DNA of 16,199 bases, taken from an uncultured Roseateles sp. (GTDB lineage Bacteria > Pseudomonadota > Gammaproteobacteria > Burkholderiales > Burkholderiaceae). The translations under genes were made by a program, and so were the position numbers. The DNA lies in contig CAMLKW010000091.1 in the NCBI GenBank assembly GCA_946480605.1, positions 1 through 16,199 of the forward strand. Reading direction: 5' to 3'. Shown piece after piece: positions 1 through 9,100 of the stretch (position 1 is its first letter; the number at the start of each line of letters is the position of its first letter). The notes beneath the pieces are model-generated. The model ran no database searches, had not been told where the DNA came from, and was given only the letters and a program-made list of their open reading frames with translations.

Positions 1-2
1 GG

Positions 3-1445
3 CCGCATGACCAGAGCTATGGCGGCATCAGCCCCTTTGCCAAGGACTACTCGCGCATCGTGCACGCCAGCGCCTTCCGGCGGCTGCAGGGCAAGACGCA
101 ACTGATCCCGGCGGGCGAGAACGAGGTCTTCCGCACCCGGCTGACGCACTCGCTGGAGGTGTCTGACATCGCCTCACGCATCGCTTCGCAGCTGAACCAC
201 CGGCAGGGCGTGGCGCTGGGCGCCTACCGGATCGACACGCACATCGTGGCCTGCGCCAGCCTGCTGCACGACCTGGGCCACCCGCCCTTCGGTCACTCGG
301 GCGAGGAGGTGCTGAACGAGCGCATGCGCGACTACGGCGGCTTCGAGGGCAACGCGCAGACGCTGCGCATCGTCACCTGCCTGGAGAACCGGCTGGGCCT
401 GATCGAGGACCGCGAGGCCGCCGAATTCGCGATCGGCCAGGCCGAGGCCGCGCCGCGCGGCATGAACCTCACGGTGGGTACGCTGGCCGCCGTGCTGAAG
501 TACCCCTTCCGGCTCGACAGCCCGGGCCGCAAGGCGAGTCGCCATCCGCTGCCCGGCAAGGGCATCTATGCCGAGGAGATGCCGGTACTGCATGCGCTGC
601 AGGCGCTGGGCCTGGGCGTCGGGGTGGAGCGGCGCACGCTGGAATGCCAGATCATGGATTTCGCCGACGACATTGCGTACTCGGCCTATGACCTCGAAGA
701 CACGCTGGAAGCCGGCATCGTCACGCCGCTGGACCTGGTGGCACCGGACGACGAGTTGCTGGCCGCCATTCTCGGCGAGGAGGGCGTGCGCGCCGCGCTC
801 GGCCCGCTGGCGGCCGATGTGCACCGCGCCAACGCGCTGATCGTCGAAGCGCTGACCCAGGTGTTCGACAGCCTGTTCGACCTGGGCGACGCCTATCCGC
901 AGATCCAGGTCGACAGCGTCGACGGCAACCGTGCCCGCCACATCTTCGTGGCCCGCACCTACCTGGAATCCGTCATGCACGCACGCCACCCCATGGTGCG
1001 GCGCCAGTTCCTGGAGGCGCTGATCGAGCGCCACATCGGCGCCGTCGACGTCGAGGTGGATGCCGCCGCGCCGCACTTCTCGCGGCTGCGCGTGGACGCC
1101 GCGAGCCGGCTGCGCATCGAGTGCCTGAAGGCCTTCAACTACCACCGGGTCATCAACTCGCGGCGGCTGAAGATGTACCACTACCGCAGCCGCAAGATCG
1201 TCGGCGAGCTGTTCGACACGCTGTTCGGCAACGCCATGGAGCGCGATGCCAAGGTCCGCGGCCTGCTGCTGCCCGACCCGCAGCGCGAGCGCCTGCGCGC
1301 GCTGCCGCGCGGCCCTGCCGGCGAGCGCGAGGCCGCGCGGCTGGTGGCGGACCACCTGTCCTCGCTGACCGACTCCGAGGCGTTGCGGCTGCACGCGCAG
1401 CTGACCTCGGGCCAATCCGCGACCTTCAACGCCTATTGGCGCTGA
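3..1445 (+). CDS. dgt: dGTP/dNTP triphosphohydrolase (HD superfamily), 5' end outside window
   Basis: The product hydrolyses dGTP or other dNTPs to the nucleoside and tripolyphosphate in the cytoplasm, which tunes the dNTP pool. The frame is open to the left edge, so the N-terminus is missing; about 480 residues are visible. Counting the codon at 3 as residue 1, the family signature around residues 24-33 (SAFRRLQGKTQ) is followed by FRTRLTHSLEV with H49. The metal-binding HD pair is H89-D90 in LLHDLGHPPFGHS, and the distal Asp lies in the MDFADDIAYSAYD segment (near base 665). These are the expected metal and substrate-binding elements of the family. A GTG at 60 is not the true start, because conserved sequence (YGGISPFAKDYSRI) lies upstream of it. 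The gene converges on mshL with a 15-bp gap and is not part of the pilus operon. Substrate preference and any role in phage defence cannot be judged here. Confidence 0.95.
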   Translation, partial: PHDQSYGGISPFAKDYSRIVHASAFRRLQGKTQLIPAGENEVFRTRLTHSLEVSDIASRIASQLNHRQGVALGAYRIDTHIVACASLLHDLGHPPFGHSGEEVLNERMRDYGGFEGNAQTLRIVTCLENRLGLIEDREAAEFAIGQAEAAPRGMNLTVGTLAAVLKYPFRLDSPGRKASRHPLPGKGIYAEEMPVLHALQALGLGVGVERRTLECQIMDFADDIAYSAYDLEDTLEAGIVTPLDLVAPDDELLAAILGEEGVRAALGPLAADVHRANALIVEALTQVFDSLFDLGDAYPQIQVDSVDGNRARHIFVARTYLESVMHARHPMVRRQFLEALIERHIGAVDVEVDAAAPHFSRLRVDAASRLRIECLKAFNYHRVINSRRLKMYHYRSRKIVGELFDTLFGNAMERDAKVRGLLLPDPQRERLRALPRGPAGEREAARLVADHLSSLTDSEALRLHAQLTSGQSATFNAYWR

Positions 1446-1460
1446 CGCCCACCGGCGCGG

Positions 1461-3239
1461 CTACTTCGCCCCGGCAGCGCTGCTGCCGTCCAGCCGGATC
1501 ACCCGCCGCGAGCGGCTCTCGGTATCGTCCAGCGACTCGCTGATGAGCCGGTTGTGCTGGGCCCAGTCCTCCGCGCTGCGGATGATGCTGGGCTTGATCA
1601 GCACCACCAGCTCGCGCTTGCGGCCGCTGTTGGCGCGGTTGCCGAACAGCACGGACGTCAGCGGATTGCTGTCCGCGCCCGGCAGGCCCGAGCCGCGCCG
1701 CGAAGCCTCCATCTGCATCAGCCCGCCGATGGCCACGATGTGGCCGTCGGGGATGCGCACCACCGTGTCGGTCTCGTTGACGCTGGCGCTGGCCAACGGC
1801 AGGCGGAAGTTTCCGACCTCGCCCAGATCCACCTGCTTGACCTTCTCGGTCACGTTGGACACCGAGGGGTGGATGTGCAGCGTGATCATGTCGGCCGCGT
1901 CGATCTGCGGCGTCACGTCCAGCGCGATGCCGCTGAAGAACGGCGTCAGCGTCAGCGTCGGGATCTGGTTGGTCGTGCCGTTGTTGCCGTTGTTGGTCGT
2001 GTTGTTGGTGTTGCTGCCGCTGATGCCGGTGATGAAGTAGTCGTCGGTGCCGACCTTCAGCACGGCCTTCTGGTTGTTCAGCGTCGCGATGCGCGGGCTG
2101 GACAGGATCTGCGTGTCGCCGTGGCTCTCGATGAAGCTCAGCAGCGCCTGGAAGCCGCCGCGCGCCAGCGCCAGGCCGAAGGTGCCGCCGCCGGCCGAGG
2201 GCAGGGGGATGAGGTCGGGCCAGGCCGGGCTTTGCGTGCCGCTGGACAGCGTGGGCAGGCCGCGGGTGTTGCTGACCAGCGGGTTGATGATGCTGTTGAC
2301 GCCGCTGGGCAGGGACGGGTTCGCGCTGGTCTGGCCGATGGCGCCGCGGTCGCCGATGCGCGACCAGTCGATGCCGCTCTGGTAGCCCTCGCGCAGTTCC
2401 ACCTCGACGATCTTGGCCTCCAGCATGACCTGGCGCTCCACGGCAACGCGCGTGGCCTTCAACCAGGCCTCCACATGGCGCAGCTCCTCGGGCATGGCCC
2501 GCACGGCCACCGTGCCAGTCTGCGGGCTGGCGATGACGGTGCGGCCCTCGCCACCGCCCACCAGCGCGCGCAGCGCCGTGGTCGTCTCGCCCCAGAAGTC
2601 GGCGCGCACCTGCGTGCTGAGCTGGCTGCTCTCCTGCTGCATCACCGTGTTGGCCGTGCCGCCACCGGTGGTGTTGGCGGCGTTGCCGCCGCTGCCGGGG
2701 GCGCTGACCGGCGCCGCGCCGGAGCTGACGCGCACCTCGCTGCGACCGCTGCGCTGGTGGGCCAGCGCGTTGATGGTGAAAACGCGCGTCTGCAGCGTGG
2801 GCGGGAACACGGTGATGCGGCGGCCGTCGATGGCGTAGTCGAAGCCGTAGACCTCGCGGATCGCGTCCAGCGACTCGCGCAGCGTGACGCCCTTCAGCGT
2901 GACCGACAGCGTGCCCGCCACGCTGGGGTGGACCAGCATGCTGTAGCGCGTGTCGCTGACCAGGGACAGGAACACGTCGCGAGCCTGCGCGCCATTGACG
3001 ATGAGGTCGAAGCGCGGCTCGGGCGGCAGCGCGGGGGGCGGGGCCGGCACCGGGGCGGGCTGGGCCGTCGGGGCTGATGCGGCGGCCGTCGGCGGGGTGG
3101 CGCGCTGCGCCTGCAGTTCCTCGCGCAGCGCCTGGCTGGGCTGGGCCACGCGCAGAGGCTTGTCGGCACAGCCGGCCAGCACGGTGGCGATGGCGCTCAG
3201 CAGCAGAACGCGCGAAGCCGGATGGACGGGAGCCTTCAT
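1461..3239 (-). CDS. mshL: MSHA pilus outer-membrane secretin, lipoprotein
   Basis: The product should form the multimeric outer-membrane channel through which the MSHA pilus leaves the cell. The 592-residue protein begins with a lipoprotein signal: a hydrophobic segment and the lipobox LAGC with Cys24. A Pro/Ala-rich linker spans about 49-75. A secretin/TonB short N-terminal domain follows at about 85-150, then an N-domain around 205-270. The C-terminal secretin domain covers about 360-553, with ILSSPRIATLNNQKA, LTPFFSGIALDVTPQI, IPDGHIVAIGGLM and RKRELVVLIKPSII. An Asn/Thr/Gly-rich stretch at 409-425 interrupts the secretin core. The start at 3239 is supported by an AAGGAG at 3248-3253, eight nt upstream, inside the end of mshK; the gap to mshK is 2 nt. 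It is the last gene of the operon and ends 15 bp from dgt. The LTPFFSGIALDV motif favours MshL over PilQ or GspD. Confidence 0.95.
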   Translation of the reverse strand: MKAPVHPASRVLLLSAIATVLAGCADKPLRVAQPSQALREELQAQRATPPTAAASAPTAQPAPVPAPPPALPPEPRFDLIVNGAQARDVFLSLVSDTRYSMLVHPSVAGTLSVTLKGVTLRESLDAIREVYGFDYAIDGRRITVFPPTLQTRVFTINALAHQRSGRSEVRVSSGAAPVSAPGSGGNAANTTGGGTANTVMQQESSQLSTQVRADFWGETTTALRALVGGGEGRTVIASPQTGTVAVRAMPEELRHVEAWLKATRVAVERQVMLEAKIVEVELREGYQSGIDWSRIGDRGAIGQTSANPSLPSGVNSIINPLVSNTRGLPTLSSGTQSPAWPDLIPLPSAGGGTFGLALARGGFQALLSFIESHGDTQILSSPRIATLNNQKAVLKVGTDDYFITGISGSNTNNTTNNGNNGTTNQIPTLTLTPFFSGIALDVTPQIDAADMITLHIHPSVSNVTEKVKQVDLGEVGNFRLPLASASVNETDTVVRIPDGHIVAIGGLMQMEASRRGSGLPGADSNPLTSVLFGNRANSGRKRELVVLIKPSIIRSAEDWAQHNRLISESLDDTESRSRRVIRLDGSSAAGAK

Positions 3240-3241
3240 GG

Positions 3242-3613
3242 CTACTTCTCCTTGGATTTCTTGGCGGCCGTGGCGGGCGGGCGCTTCTCGACACCGCCGT
3301 ACAGCGGCTCGCGGCGGACCTGGCCGCCCTCGCGCAGCCACACGGCCTGCTCGGTGATGCGTTCGATGCGGGCGCCATCGAGCAGCTCGCCCACGGCATG
3401 GCGGCGACCGCGCTGCACGACGTAGGCACGGCCGTTGGCAAACACGACATGGCGGATGGTGTTGTCGGCCACGTCGGCATCGGGGGCGGAGGCCGCCGAT
3501 GCCGCCGCCAGCGCACTGCGCAGCGCCGGCGGCCAGGCGGTCGGGTCGCGGCCCGTCTCCTGAGCCTGGGCGGCCAGCACAGCAGACAGCAGCAGGGCGG
3601 CGAGGATTCTCAT
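3242..3613 (-). CDS. mshK: MSHA biogenesis protein MshK, PilP-like periplasmic protein
   Basis: This is a small 123-residue exported protein. Residues 1-18 form a signal peptide (MRILAALLLSAVLAAQAQ), after which the text reads DPTAWPP, a phrase I associate with the MshK family. The middle part (about 50-108) holds a short beta-rich segment (RHVVFANGRAYVVQRGRRHAVGE and ITEQAVWLREGG) resembling the PilP/GspC-like domain that couples inner-membrane alignment proteins to the secretin. The C-terminus is Lys/Glu-rich. Its start overlaps the mshJ stop as ATGA (3610-3613), so it is probably translated by coupling, and mshL follows 2 nt later. Position between mshJ and mshL supports the call more strongly than the sequence, which is short and weakly conserved in this family. 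Confidence 0.85.
   Translation of the reverse strand: MRILAALLLSAVLAAQAQETGRDPTAWPPALRSALAAASAASAPDADVADNTIRHVVFANGRAYVVQRGRRHAVGELLDGARIERITEQAVWLREGGQVRREPLYGGVEKRPPATAAKKSKEK
3248..3253 (-). promoter_or_regulatory. Ribosome binding site of mshL
   Basis: The minus strand reads AAGGAG eight nt before the ATG at 3239, within the last codons of mshK. It fixes the mshL start at 3239 rather than at the in-frame ATG at 3341 inside mshK. Most other genes of this operon lack such a clear site. Confidence 0.75.
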
Positions 3614-4302
3614 GGCTGCACCTTCAGCATGAACAGCTGCACCCGCACGCGCGGCGGCTCACTGCCGGCATTCAGATGCAGCTCGCCCCAGCGCAGGCCG
3701 GGCAGTTCGCGCTCCAGCACCTGCAGATAGCGCCGCACGTCGTGGTAGCCGCCCTGCACCTGCAACTCCACGCCCTGCCAGACGATGCCGGGCACCACGG
3801 GCAGGGCAGGGCGCGGGGCGGCATCCGCGCCAGCCGTCTCCTCAAGCAGCGTGAGCCGCTCCAGCATCAGCCCGGGCTGCTGTGCCAGCAGGCGTTGCAG
3901 CACCACGGACAGGCCTTCGCCGGCGCCGGTCGAGCCGGCCTCGCGCAGCGCGTCGTCCAGCCGCTGGCGTTCGGCGCGGGCCGCGTCCAGCCGGCGGAGC
4001 AGCGGGCCGCTGGCGTCGTCGTTGTTGTTGCGGCTGGCCGCCACGTACTGCTCGCGCAGCTGCGTGAGCTCCGAGGCCTGCTGGGCCTGGGCATCGGCGC
4101 GCAGCTTCTGGCGCGCGGCCAGCGGCGTCAGCACCAGCGTGTCGAACAGCAGGGCCAGCACGGCCACGATGCTGACGAACAGGATGGCACGCTCGCGCAG
4201 GCTGAGTGCATCGATGCGCTGGGCCTGGCGCTGCCAGGCCGACAGCAGGGGCGCAAAGCGGCGGCGCAGCAGCGCGATGTCGAGCGGTGTCTGCACCTTC
4301 AT
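3610..4302 (-). CDS. mshJ: MSHA biogenesis protein MshJ, PilO-like
   Basis: The 230-residue protein has the layout of the PilO/GspM alignment-complex proteins: a short cytoplasmic N-terminus, one transmembrane helix at about 38-61 (RAILFVSIVAVLALLFDTLV), a periplasmic charged segment likely to be coiled coil (about 64-122), and a C-terminal globular part from about 128. The ending includes GVELQVQGGYHDVRRYLQVLE, which matches the ferredoxin-like fold region of PilO-type proteins. It should pair with the PilN-like protein encoded just upstream and connect the cytoplasmic MshI to the periplasm. The start at 4302 overlaps the upstream stop as ATGA (4299-4302). An upstream in-frame ATG at 4365 was rejected because it lies deep in the preceding gene and adds residues with no pilus-protein character. 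Confidence 0.88.
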   Translation of the reverse strand: MKVQTPLDIALLRRRFAPLLSAWQRQAQRIDALSLRERAILFVSIVAVLALLFDTLVLTPLAARQKLRADAQAQQASELTQLREQYVAASRNNNDDASGPLLRRLDAARAERQRLDDALREAGSTGAGEGLSVVLQRLLAQQPGLMLERLTLLEETAGADAAPRPALPVVPGIVWQGVELQVQGGYHDVRRYLQVLERELPGLRWGELHLNAGSEPPRVRVQLFMLKVQP

Positions 4303-4985
4303 CGGGGCGCTCCCGGGATGGCACTGGCCGCCAGGGCCGGCGCGCTGACGACGCGAAAGCCCCACACCGGCACTCGCGCGCTGGCCAGCCTGTCCGCGCC
4401 TTCAAGCAACGGTCGGCCCTGGCTCTCGCCGCCCGTGGCACCGACGCGCTCCACGCGCAGCGCGGACAGCTGCTGGCCGGCCAGCAGCGGATGGTCCGCC
4501 AGCTGGCCCAGCCACGGACGCAGCGGCGCGGTGTTCAAGGTGCCGCCCAGCAGCTCCAGGCGGCCCGGGGTGTAGCGCATGTCGCTGAGCCAGGCCGAGT
4601 CGGGCAGCGTGCGGGCGACCAGGGCCAGCAGGTCGGAATGCTGCCGGCCGGCACGGGCGCCGCCGTCGCTGCCCAGCGCACGCAGCAGCACGGCGCGGTC
4701 GCCGTTGCCGGTTTCCAGTGCCTGCAGCTGCGTCTGCAGCGCCGAGGCGTCCTGCGGCGCCGGCAGATTGGCGCGTGCCACGAGCAGTTGCTGGCGCTCG
4801 GTCGCGTAGCGCGCCAGCAGGGCCTGGTGCTGCACGTCGGCGGCGCGGTCGCTCTGCTGCAGCCACAGCGCGGTGGCGATGCCGCCCACCACCAGCAGCA
4901 GCGTCGCCTGCAGCAGCGTCAGCGCCGAGAAATAGCGCCTGGGTGCCAGCAGGATGGGCGTGAGGAGGTTGATCTGCTGGGCCAT
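4299..4985 (-). CDS. PilN-like MSHA biogenesis protein (second MshI-type gene)
   Basis: This is a 228-residue bitopic inner-membrane protein. The N-terminus MAQQINLLTP is typical of PilN family members, whose short cytoplasmic peptide (consensus INLLP) binds the PilM-like partner. One transmembrane helix covers about 20-42 (ALTLLQATLLLVVGGIATAL). A Gln/Ala/Leu-rich coiled coil follows (about 43-90). The periplasmic part includes DSAWLSDMRYTPGRLELLGG, the usual PilN fold signature. It lies between the PilM-like mshI and the PilO-like mshJ, completing a PilM-N-O-P module. In other species this gene is called mshI1 or mshI2; I leave the symbol blank because usage varies. The ATG at 4985 is preceded by a 157-bp palindrome-rich gap and has no clear Shine-Dalgarno. 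The frame stays open upstream to an ATG at 5246, but that stretch reads through repeat DNA and the end of mshI. Confidence 0.88.
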   Translation of the reverse strand: MAQQINLLTPILLAPRRYFSALTLLQATLLLVVGGIATALWLQQSDRAADVQHQALLARYATERQQLLVARANLPAPQDASALQTQLQALETGNGDRAVLLRALGSDGGARAGRQHSDLLALVARTLPDSAWLSDMRYTPGRLELLGGTLNTAPLRPWLGQLADHPLLAGQQLSALRVERVGATGGESQGRPLLEGADRLASARVPVWGFRVVSAPALAASAIPGAPR

Positions 4986-5142
4986 CAGCAGCGCCCGCCC
5001 GGCCGCCCGAAGGGCGCTGGCAGCCCCGTGGGGCGCTGAACCCGCACAGCAAACGCCCGGTGGGCGATTCCTGGCTGGTGAAGAACCGCGCCTCTGGCGC
5101 GGTGCGGCCTGCAAGGCGTCGAACGAAGTGAGCGTGGGGGCA
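4986..5142 (-). repeat. Palindrome-rich intergenic array between mshI and the PilN-like gene
   Basis: This 157-bp gap is the longest in the window. It contains four small perfect inverted repeats: 5085-5103 (ACCGCGCC arms of 8 bp, loop of 3), 5054-5066 (CGCCC arms, loop of 3), 5023-5034 (GCCCC arms, loop of 2) and 5004-5016 (CGCCC arms, loop of 3). At its mshI-proximal end the minus strand reads CCCCCACGCTCACTTCGTTC. From memory, this phrase and GCGCCCTTCGGGCGG recur in intergenic repeats of Burkholderiales genomes. None of the stems is followed by a T run, so an intrinsic terminator is not supported. The array may stabilise or process the polycistronic mRNA, or may simply be a dispersed repeat copy. 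Confidence 0.65.
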
Positions 5143-6138
5143 TCACAGTTTGCGTGTCTCCGTGCGCAGGGCCGCGCCCAGCAGGGGGATGCAGGCCGCC
5201 AGCGCCTGGGCCGCGTCGCCCTCGGGGGCCGGTGCGTCGGGCACAAAGGCGGCCAGCGGGTTCAGCGCCACGGTGCGCAGGCCCAGTTCGCGCTGGACCA
5301 GCGAGGCGACCTCGGGCCCGTGCTGGGCGGTGATCACGTACAGCCGCGCCAGCGGCAGCTCGGGCCAGCTGCGCTCCCAGACGTCGATGGAGCGCTGCAG
5401 CTCGACGACCAGGGGCGATTCCTGGCTGCCGCCACCGTCGAAGCTGCCGCCAGGCTGGTACTCGAAACCCAGCGGCAGGTCGGCCGCGGCGGCTTCCCCG
5501 GTGTCGCCGCGGGCGCGAGCCAGCAGCTTGGGGTCGCCTTCCAGGCGGCGCGTGTAGAACAGCTCGTCCCCTGCGCCCACCACCAGGATGCAGTGCTGCG
5601 CGTCGATGAAGACGGCCGCGCAGGCCCGCGCGGACAGGTCGTCGAGCCGCGCCTGGCGGCACAGCAGGTTGCGCAGCGCCGTCTCCCAGATGTCGACGAC
5701 GGCGATCTGCTCGGTGATGCCCGAGGCAGCGCCGATCAGCGCCTGGATGGCGCCGTTGCGCGCCGCGACCACGAACAGCTGGCGTGCGCTTGCGTTGCCG
5801 GGCCGGTCCACGTCGCCGCCCACGTGCAGGACGTCCAGCGTCAGCTCGGCGGCGTCCACGTCCACCATCTCCTTGATCTGCCAGCGAGCGGCGGACTTCA
5901 GCTCCTGCGGTGGCACATTGGGCGTGTCGACCTTGAGGATCTGGTACTCGGCCGGGTCCAGCAGCGCGATGGCCTCACCGGCGTGGATGGGTCTTGCGTC
6001 GGGCAGCAGACCCCAGCGCAGCAACCGGGCCGGGGTGTCGCCGGGTTCACCGTCGGTCAGCACGAAGGCGTGCTGGTGACCGGCGCGGCGCAACACCAGG
6101 CGGTGGCCGCTGCGGCGGGGAGACCAGGGCCAGCGCAT
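5143..6138 (-). CDS. mshI: MSHA biogenesis protein MshI, PilM-like cytoplasmic protein
   Basis: The 331-residue protein has no signal peptide or membrane helix and resembles the actin-like PilM/GspL cytoplasmic proteins that recruit the PilN-type partner to the assembly machine. Conserved MshI-type text is the segment at about 65-93 (YQILKVDTPNVPPQELKSAA, then RWQIKEMVDVD). Later hydrophobic strands fit an RNase-H-like fold: ARQLFVVAARNGAIQALIG, QIAVVDIWETALRNLL and ACAAVFIDAQHCILVV. The start at 6138 follows the mshQ stop with one intervening base (TGACATG), so it is probably translationally coupled. A possible ATG 33 bp upstream lies inside mshQ. Downstream is a palindrome-rich gap and then the PilN-like gene. 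I cannot tell whether nucleotide-binding residues are intact. Confidence 0.9.
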   Translation of the reverse strand: MRWPWSPRRSGHRLVLRRAGHQHAFVLTDGEPGDTPARLLRWGLLPDARPIHAGEAIALLDPAEYQILKVDTPNVPPQELKSAARWQIKEMVDVDAAELTLDVLHVGGDVDRPGNASARQLFVVAARNGAIQALIGAASGITEQIAVVDIWETALRNLLCRQARLDDLSARACAAVFIDAQHCILVVGAGDELFYTRRLEGDPKLLARARGDTGEAAAADLPLGFEYQPGGSFDGGGSQESPLVVELQRSIDVWERSWPELPLARLYVITAQHGPEVASLVQRELGLRTVALNPLAAFVPDAPAPEGDAAQALAACIPLLGAALRTETRKL

Positions 6139-6139
6139 G

Positions 6140-9100
6140 TCAGTAGTTCTCCCGCTGGTAGAGCACGCCATCCGCGCCGCGGTAGAGGCCCCAGGTCGCG
6201 CGCGCGGCGGGGTCGGCCAGCGTACCGCCGCACCAGCCGGCGCGCAGCGCGGTCAGGCCCGCGCCTGCGGTGGCGGCCTTGGCGGGCGTCCAGTTGGTGG
6301 CCGTCTTCAGGCAGGACGCGTCGGCAGGCGGCGTGGCCGTGTCGAGCGCGATGGCGACGTCGTAGGTGGCACGGCTGCTGCCCGGCGCTGCCAGCGCGAG
6401 CGTGCCCACGCCCGCCGCGACCGTGGTGGCGGTGCCGACCATGGCCGCATTCGCCGCCGTCACGTTGCGCAGGTTGCCGAAGCTGAGGTTGGCGGCGCTG
6501 ATGCGGGTGCAGGAATCCAAGGCGTTGGTGGTGTAGGCGGTGCCGTTCCAGTACTGGGCCGCAAGCGGCAGGTTGAGCGTGCGGCTGGCGGCGCCCATCG
6601 CATTCTGTAGCCGCAGCCTGCCATGGCGCAGAGGGATTGCACCCCCCACCTTCACGCTGTCGAGGCCGTTGGCGGGGCTGTCGGTGTCGAGGTCGGGCGT
6701 GAGCATGCCCACGCCGTCGGGGTCCACCGGCGCGATGCCGAAGGCGGCGTTGGCGAAGGGGCCGTCCGGCGCTGCCGCGCGCAGGCCGCGTGCGCGCAGC
6801 GTGACGTTGGCGACGCCCGCCGCCCAGCCGCCGGTGGTGGTGTCCAGCCCCAGCCGGCCGTTGCCGGTCTTGAACATCGTGCTGCCGTCTATGCCCGCGA
6901 GCTTGAAATTGGCGGCGTTGGCCAGGACCAGCCGGGCGAAGGCGCCCGTGTAGTTGGCCGTGGTGCCGCCGGCGGCGTTCTGCGCGGTCAGCGTGAAGCC
7001 GAGCCGGAAGTACTCGTCCAGGTAGGTGAAGTTGGATGCCATGGTGCAGGAGGCGTCCACGCGGTGTGTGACGCTGCCGTTGCTGAGCGCGAAGCCGGCC
7101 GGCGTGAAGCGGCCCACGCGGGTGTTCTGTTGGCCGGCGGCGTTGAAGACCAGCGCGTCCAGCGCGATGCCCGAGCCGAGGTAGCTGCCGACGACGGCGC
7201 TGGTATTGAGCTGGAAGCTGCCGACCTCGGAATAGCTGAGGGTGGTGGCCGTGGCGGCGCCGGCGCTGAAGCCGCTGACGACGTTGTTGGCCAAGGTGCC
7301 GGAGGCGCCACCGGACGGCGTCACGGAGCCGGCCGCCAGCGTCAGCGCCACGCTGCTGTTGAAGCCCGCCGTCACGCCGCCGGCCGAGACCTGGGCCAGC
7401 GTCACGTTGGCGTCGGGCACGCCGTCGTTGTTGGCGTCGGCGCCGCCGGCCCAGCGGTAGGCGGTGACGGTGGCGGAGAAGGGCGCGCCGGCCTTGGCGA
7501 AGACAGCGTCCGTCGCGGTGCTGCCGTTGGGGTTGGCGGTGGCGCCGGCCGCCAGGCCGGTGACGGCCAGCGTGAAGGGGCGCACGGTCAGGTCGCTGCT
7601 GCTGCCGCTGACCGTCGTGGCGGCATAGGCCAGTGAGTCGTCGTCCAGGTTGAACGCGTACCTGCCGATGTTGGCGGTGGCGAGGTTGAAGCTCGCGACA
7701 CCGGCCGTGAAGTTCAGCGCCAGGTTGTTGCCGGCCGGGCGCGCGGCGGGCACCGTCAGCGCGGGGCTGGCGACGCTGGGCGCCGTCCAGCTGCCGCCGC
7801 TGTCGGCACGCCAGAGCTTGAGGTTGCGGCTGCCGCTGTAGTCGGTGGCGATGCCGCAGTTGCCGGTCGAGGGGTCCTTCTTGTAGAGACGCACGCGCAG
7901 GTCATGGCTGCGCCCGGCGACGGCGATGAAGCTGCCGCCGACGAGGTTGCCGACGTCCTCGTCCCACACAAAGGCGTTGTCGCGGTAGTTGATGGACGCC
8001 GAGGTGCTGCTGGTGCTGCTCACCGCGCTGTCCACGGCGGTCACTGTCAGGTTTTGCGCCAGGCTGTGCGAAAGCCTCAGCTTGACCACACCGGCGTCTC
8101 CCGCGGCGAAGGTGTAGCTGGCCAGGCCGCTGTTCGCGGCACCGGGCACCAGGCTGCCCGACGGCGCCGGCCCGCTGCCGACGCTCCAGTCACCATCGCC
8201 CGTGGTCGTGCTGAGGTTGACGGTGCCGGTGTAGTTCGTCAGCGTGTTGCCGCCGCTGTCCCTGGCGGTGATGGTGAGCGTCTGCGGCGTGCAGGTGGAC
8301 GCGCTGCCCGTGCCGCCGATCGTGAAGCCGGCAATGGCCGGCGCCGGGCAGGCGCGCGAGCGCGCCAGCTGCGTGGTGATGGCGCTGCCGTTCAGCACGC
8401 CGCTGTAGACCTGCAGCTCGTCGATGTGGCCATTGAAGTGGAAGCTGCTGTTCTGGCCCTCGCTGGAGCTGGCCGACTCGCCGCCCAGGGTGCTGCCGCC
8501 GGTGCCGGCCACCCAATTGCCGCTGTAGGCCGAGCTGGCGCTGGCCAGCAGCGTGCCGCTGCTGTTGTAGATCTGCGTCTGCACCTGCTTGGCGGTGGTG
8601 TCGACGAGCGCGGCGAGGTAGTACCAGGTGTTGGCCGCGATGACGGGGGCGCTGTCCAGGCAGAAGGTGCCTGCGTTGCAATTGGCATTGCTGGCGCCGC
8701 TGCTGCCGGTGGAGCTGACCGCGCCGCTGGCGTTCATGTTGCGGTTGAACAGTCGCAGCGAGGCGCTGCCGGCGTCGCCCAGGCTGAGCGCCCAGCCGTT
8801 CTGGTTGTCGTCGTTGGCGAAGATGCGCTGGTTGGCCTGCGCCGGCACCGGGCTGCGTATCCAGGCCAGCAGCGTGAAGCTGCCGGTCAGCGACGGAAAG
8901 CCGCCGGGTAGCTGGACATAGGTGTGGCTGGCCGTCGCGGCCGGCGTCGTGCGGTTGAAGTGGCCGTAGCCGCAGCTGCCGTTGCTGGTGTTGCCATAGG
9001 CCGGCGAACCGCTGGCCGTGGTGGCGACGGGCGTGCTGCCCGACGCCGTGGCCGACCGCGCGTGGTAAGCGTTGCCGCTGGCATCCCTGACCTCGGCGGC

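Noticed and set aside
174..1415. Long open frame on the minus strand opposite dgt
   Set aside because: It is a by-product of high GC and codon bias; the translation is Arg/Ala/Gln/Val-rich with no recognisable domain, while the plus-strand frame has all HD-family motifs.
1426..3516. Long alternative minus-strand frame and a long plus-strand frame (1554-3077) over mshL
   Set aside because: Both are low-complexity Arg/Ala/Gln/His-rich shadows; the mshL frame alone shows lipobox and secretin motifs.
4985..5142. Intrinsic terminator after mshI
   Set aside because: The stems are GC-rich but none is followed by a T run on the minus strand.
4986..5246. Upstream extension of the PilN-like gene to an ATG at 5246
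   Set aside because: The extension reads through a palindrome array and the end of mshI, and the INLLTP N-terminus expected for PilN begins at 4985.
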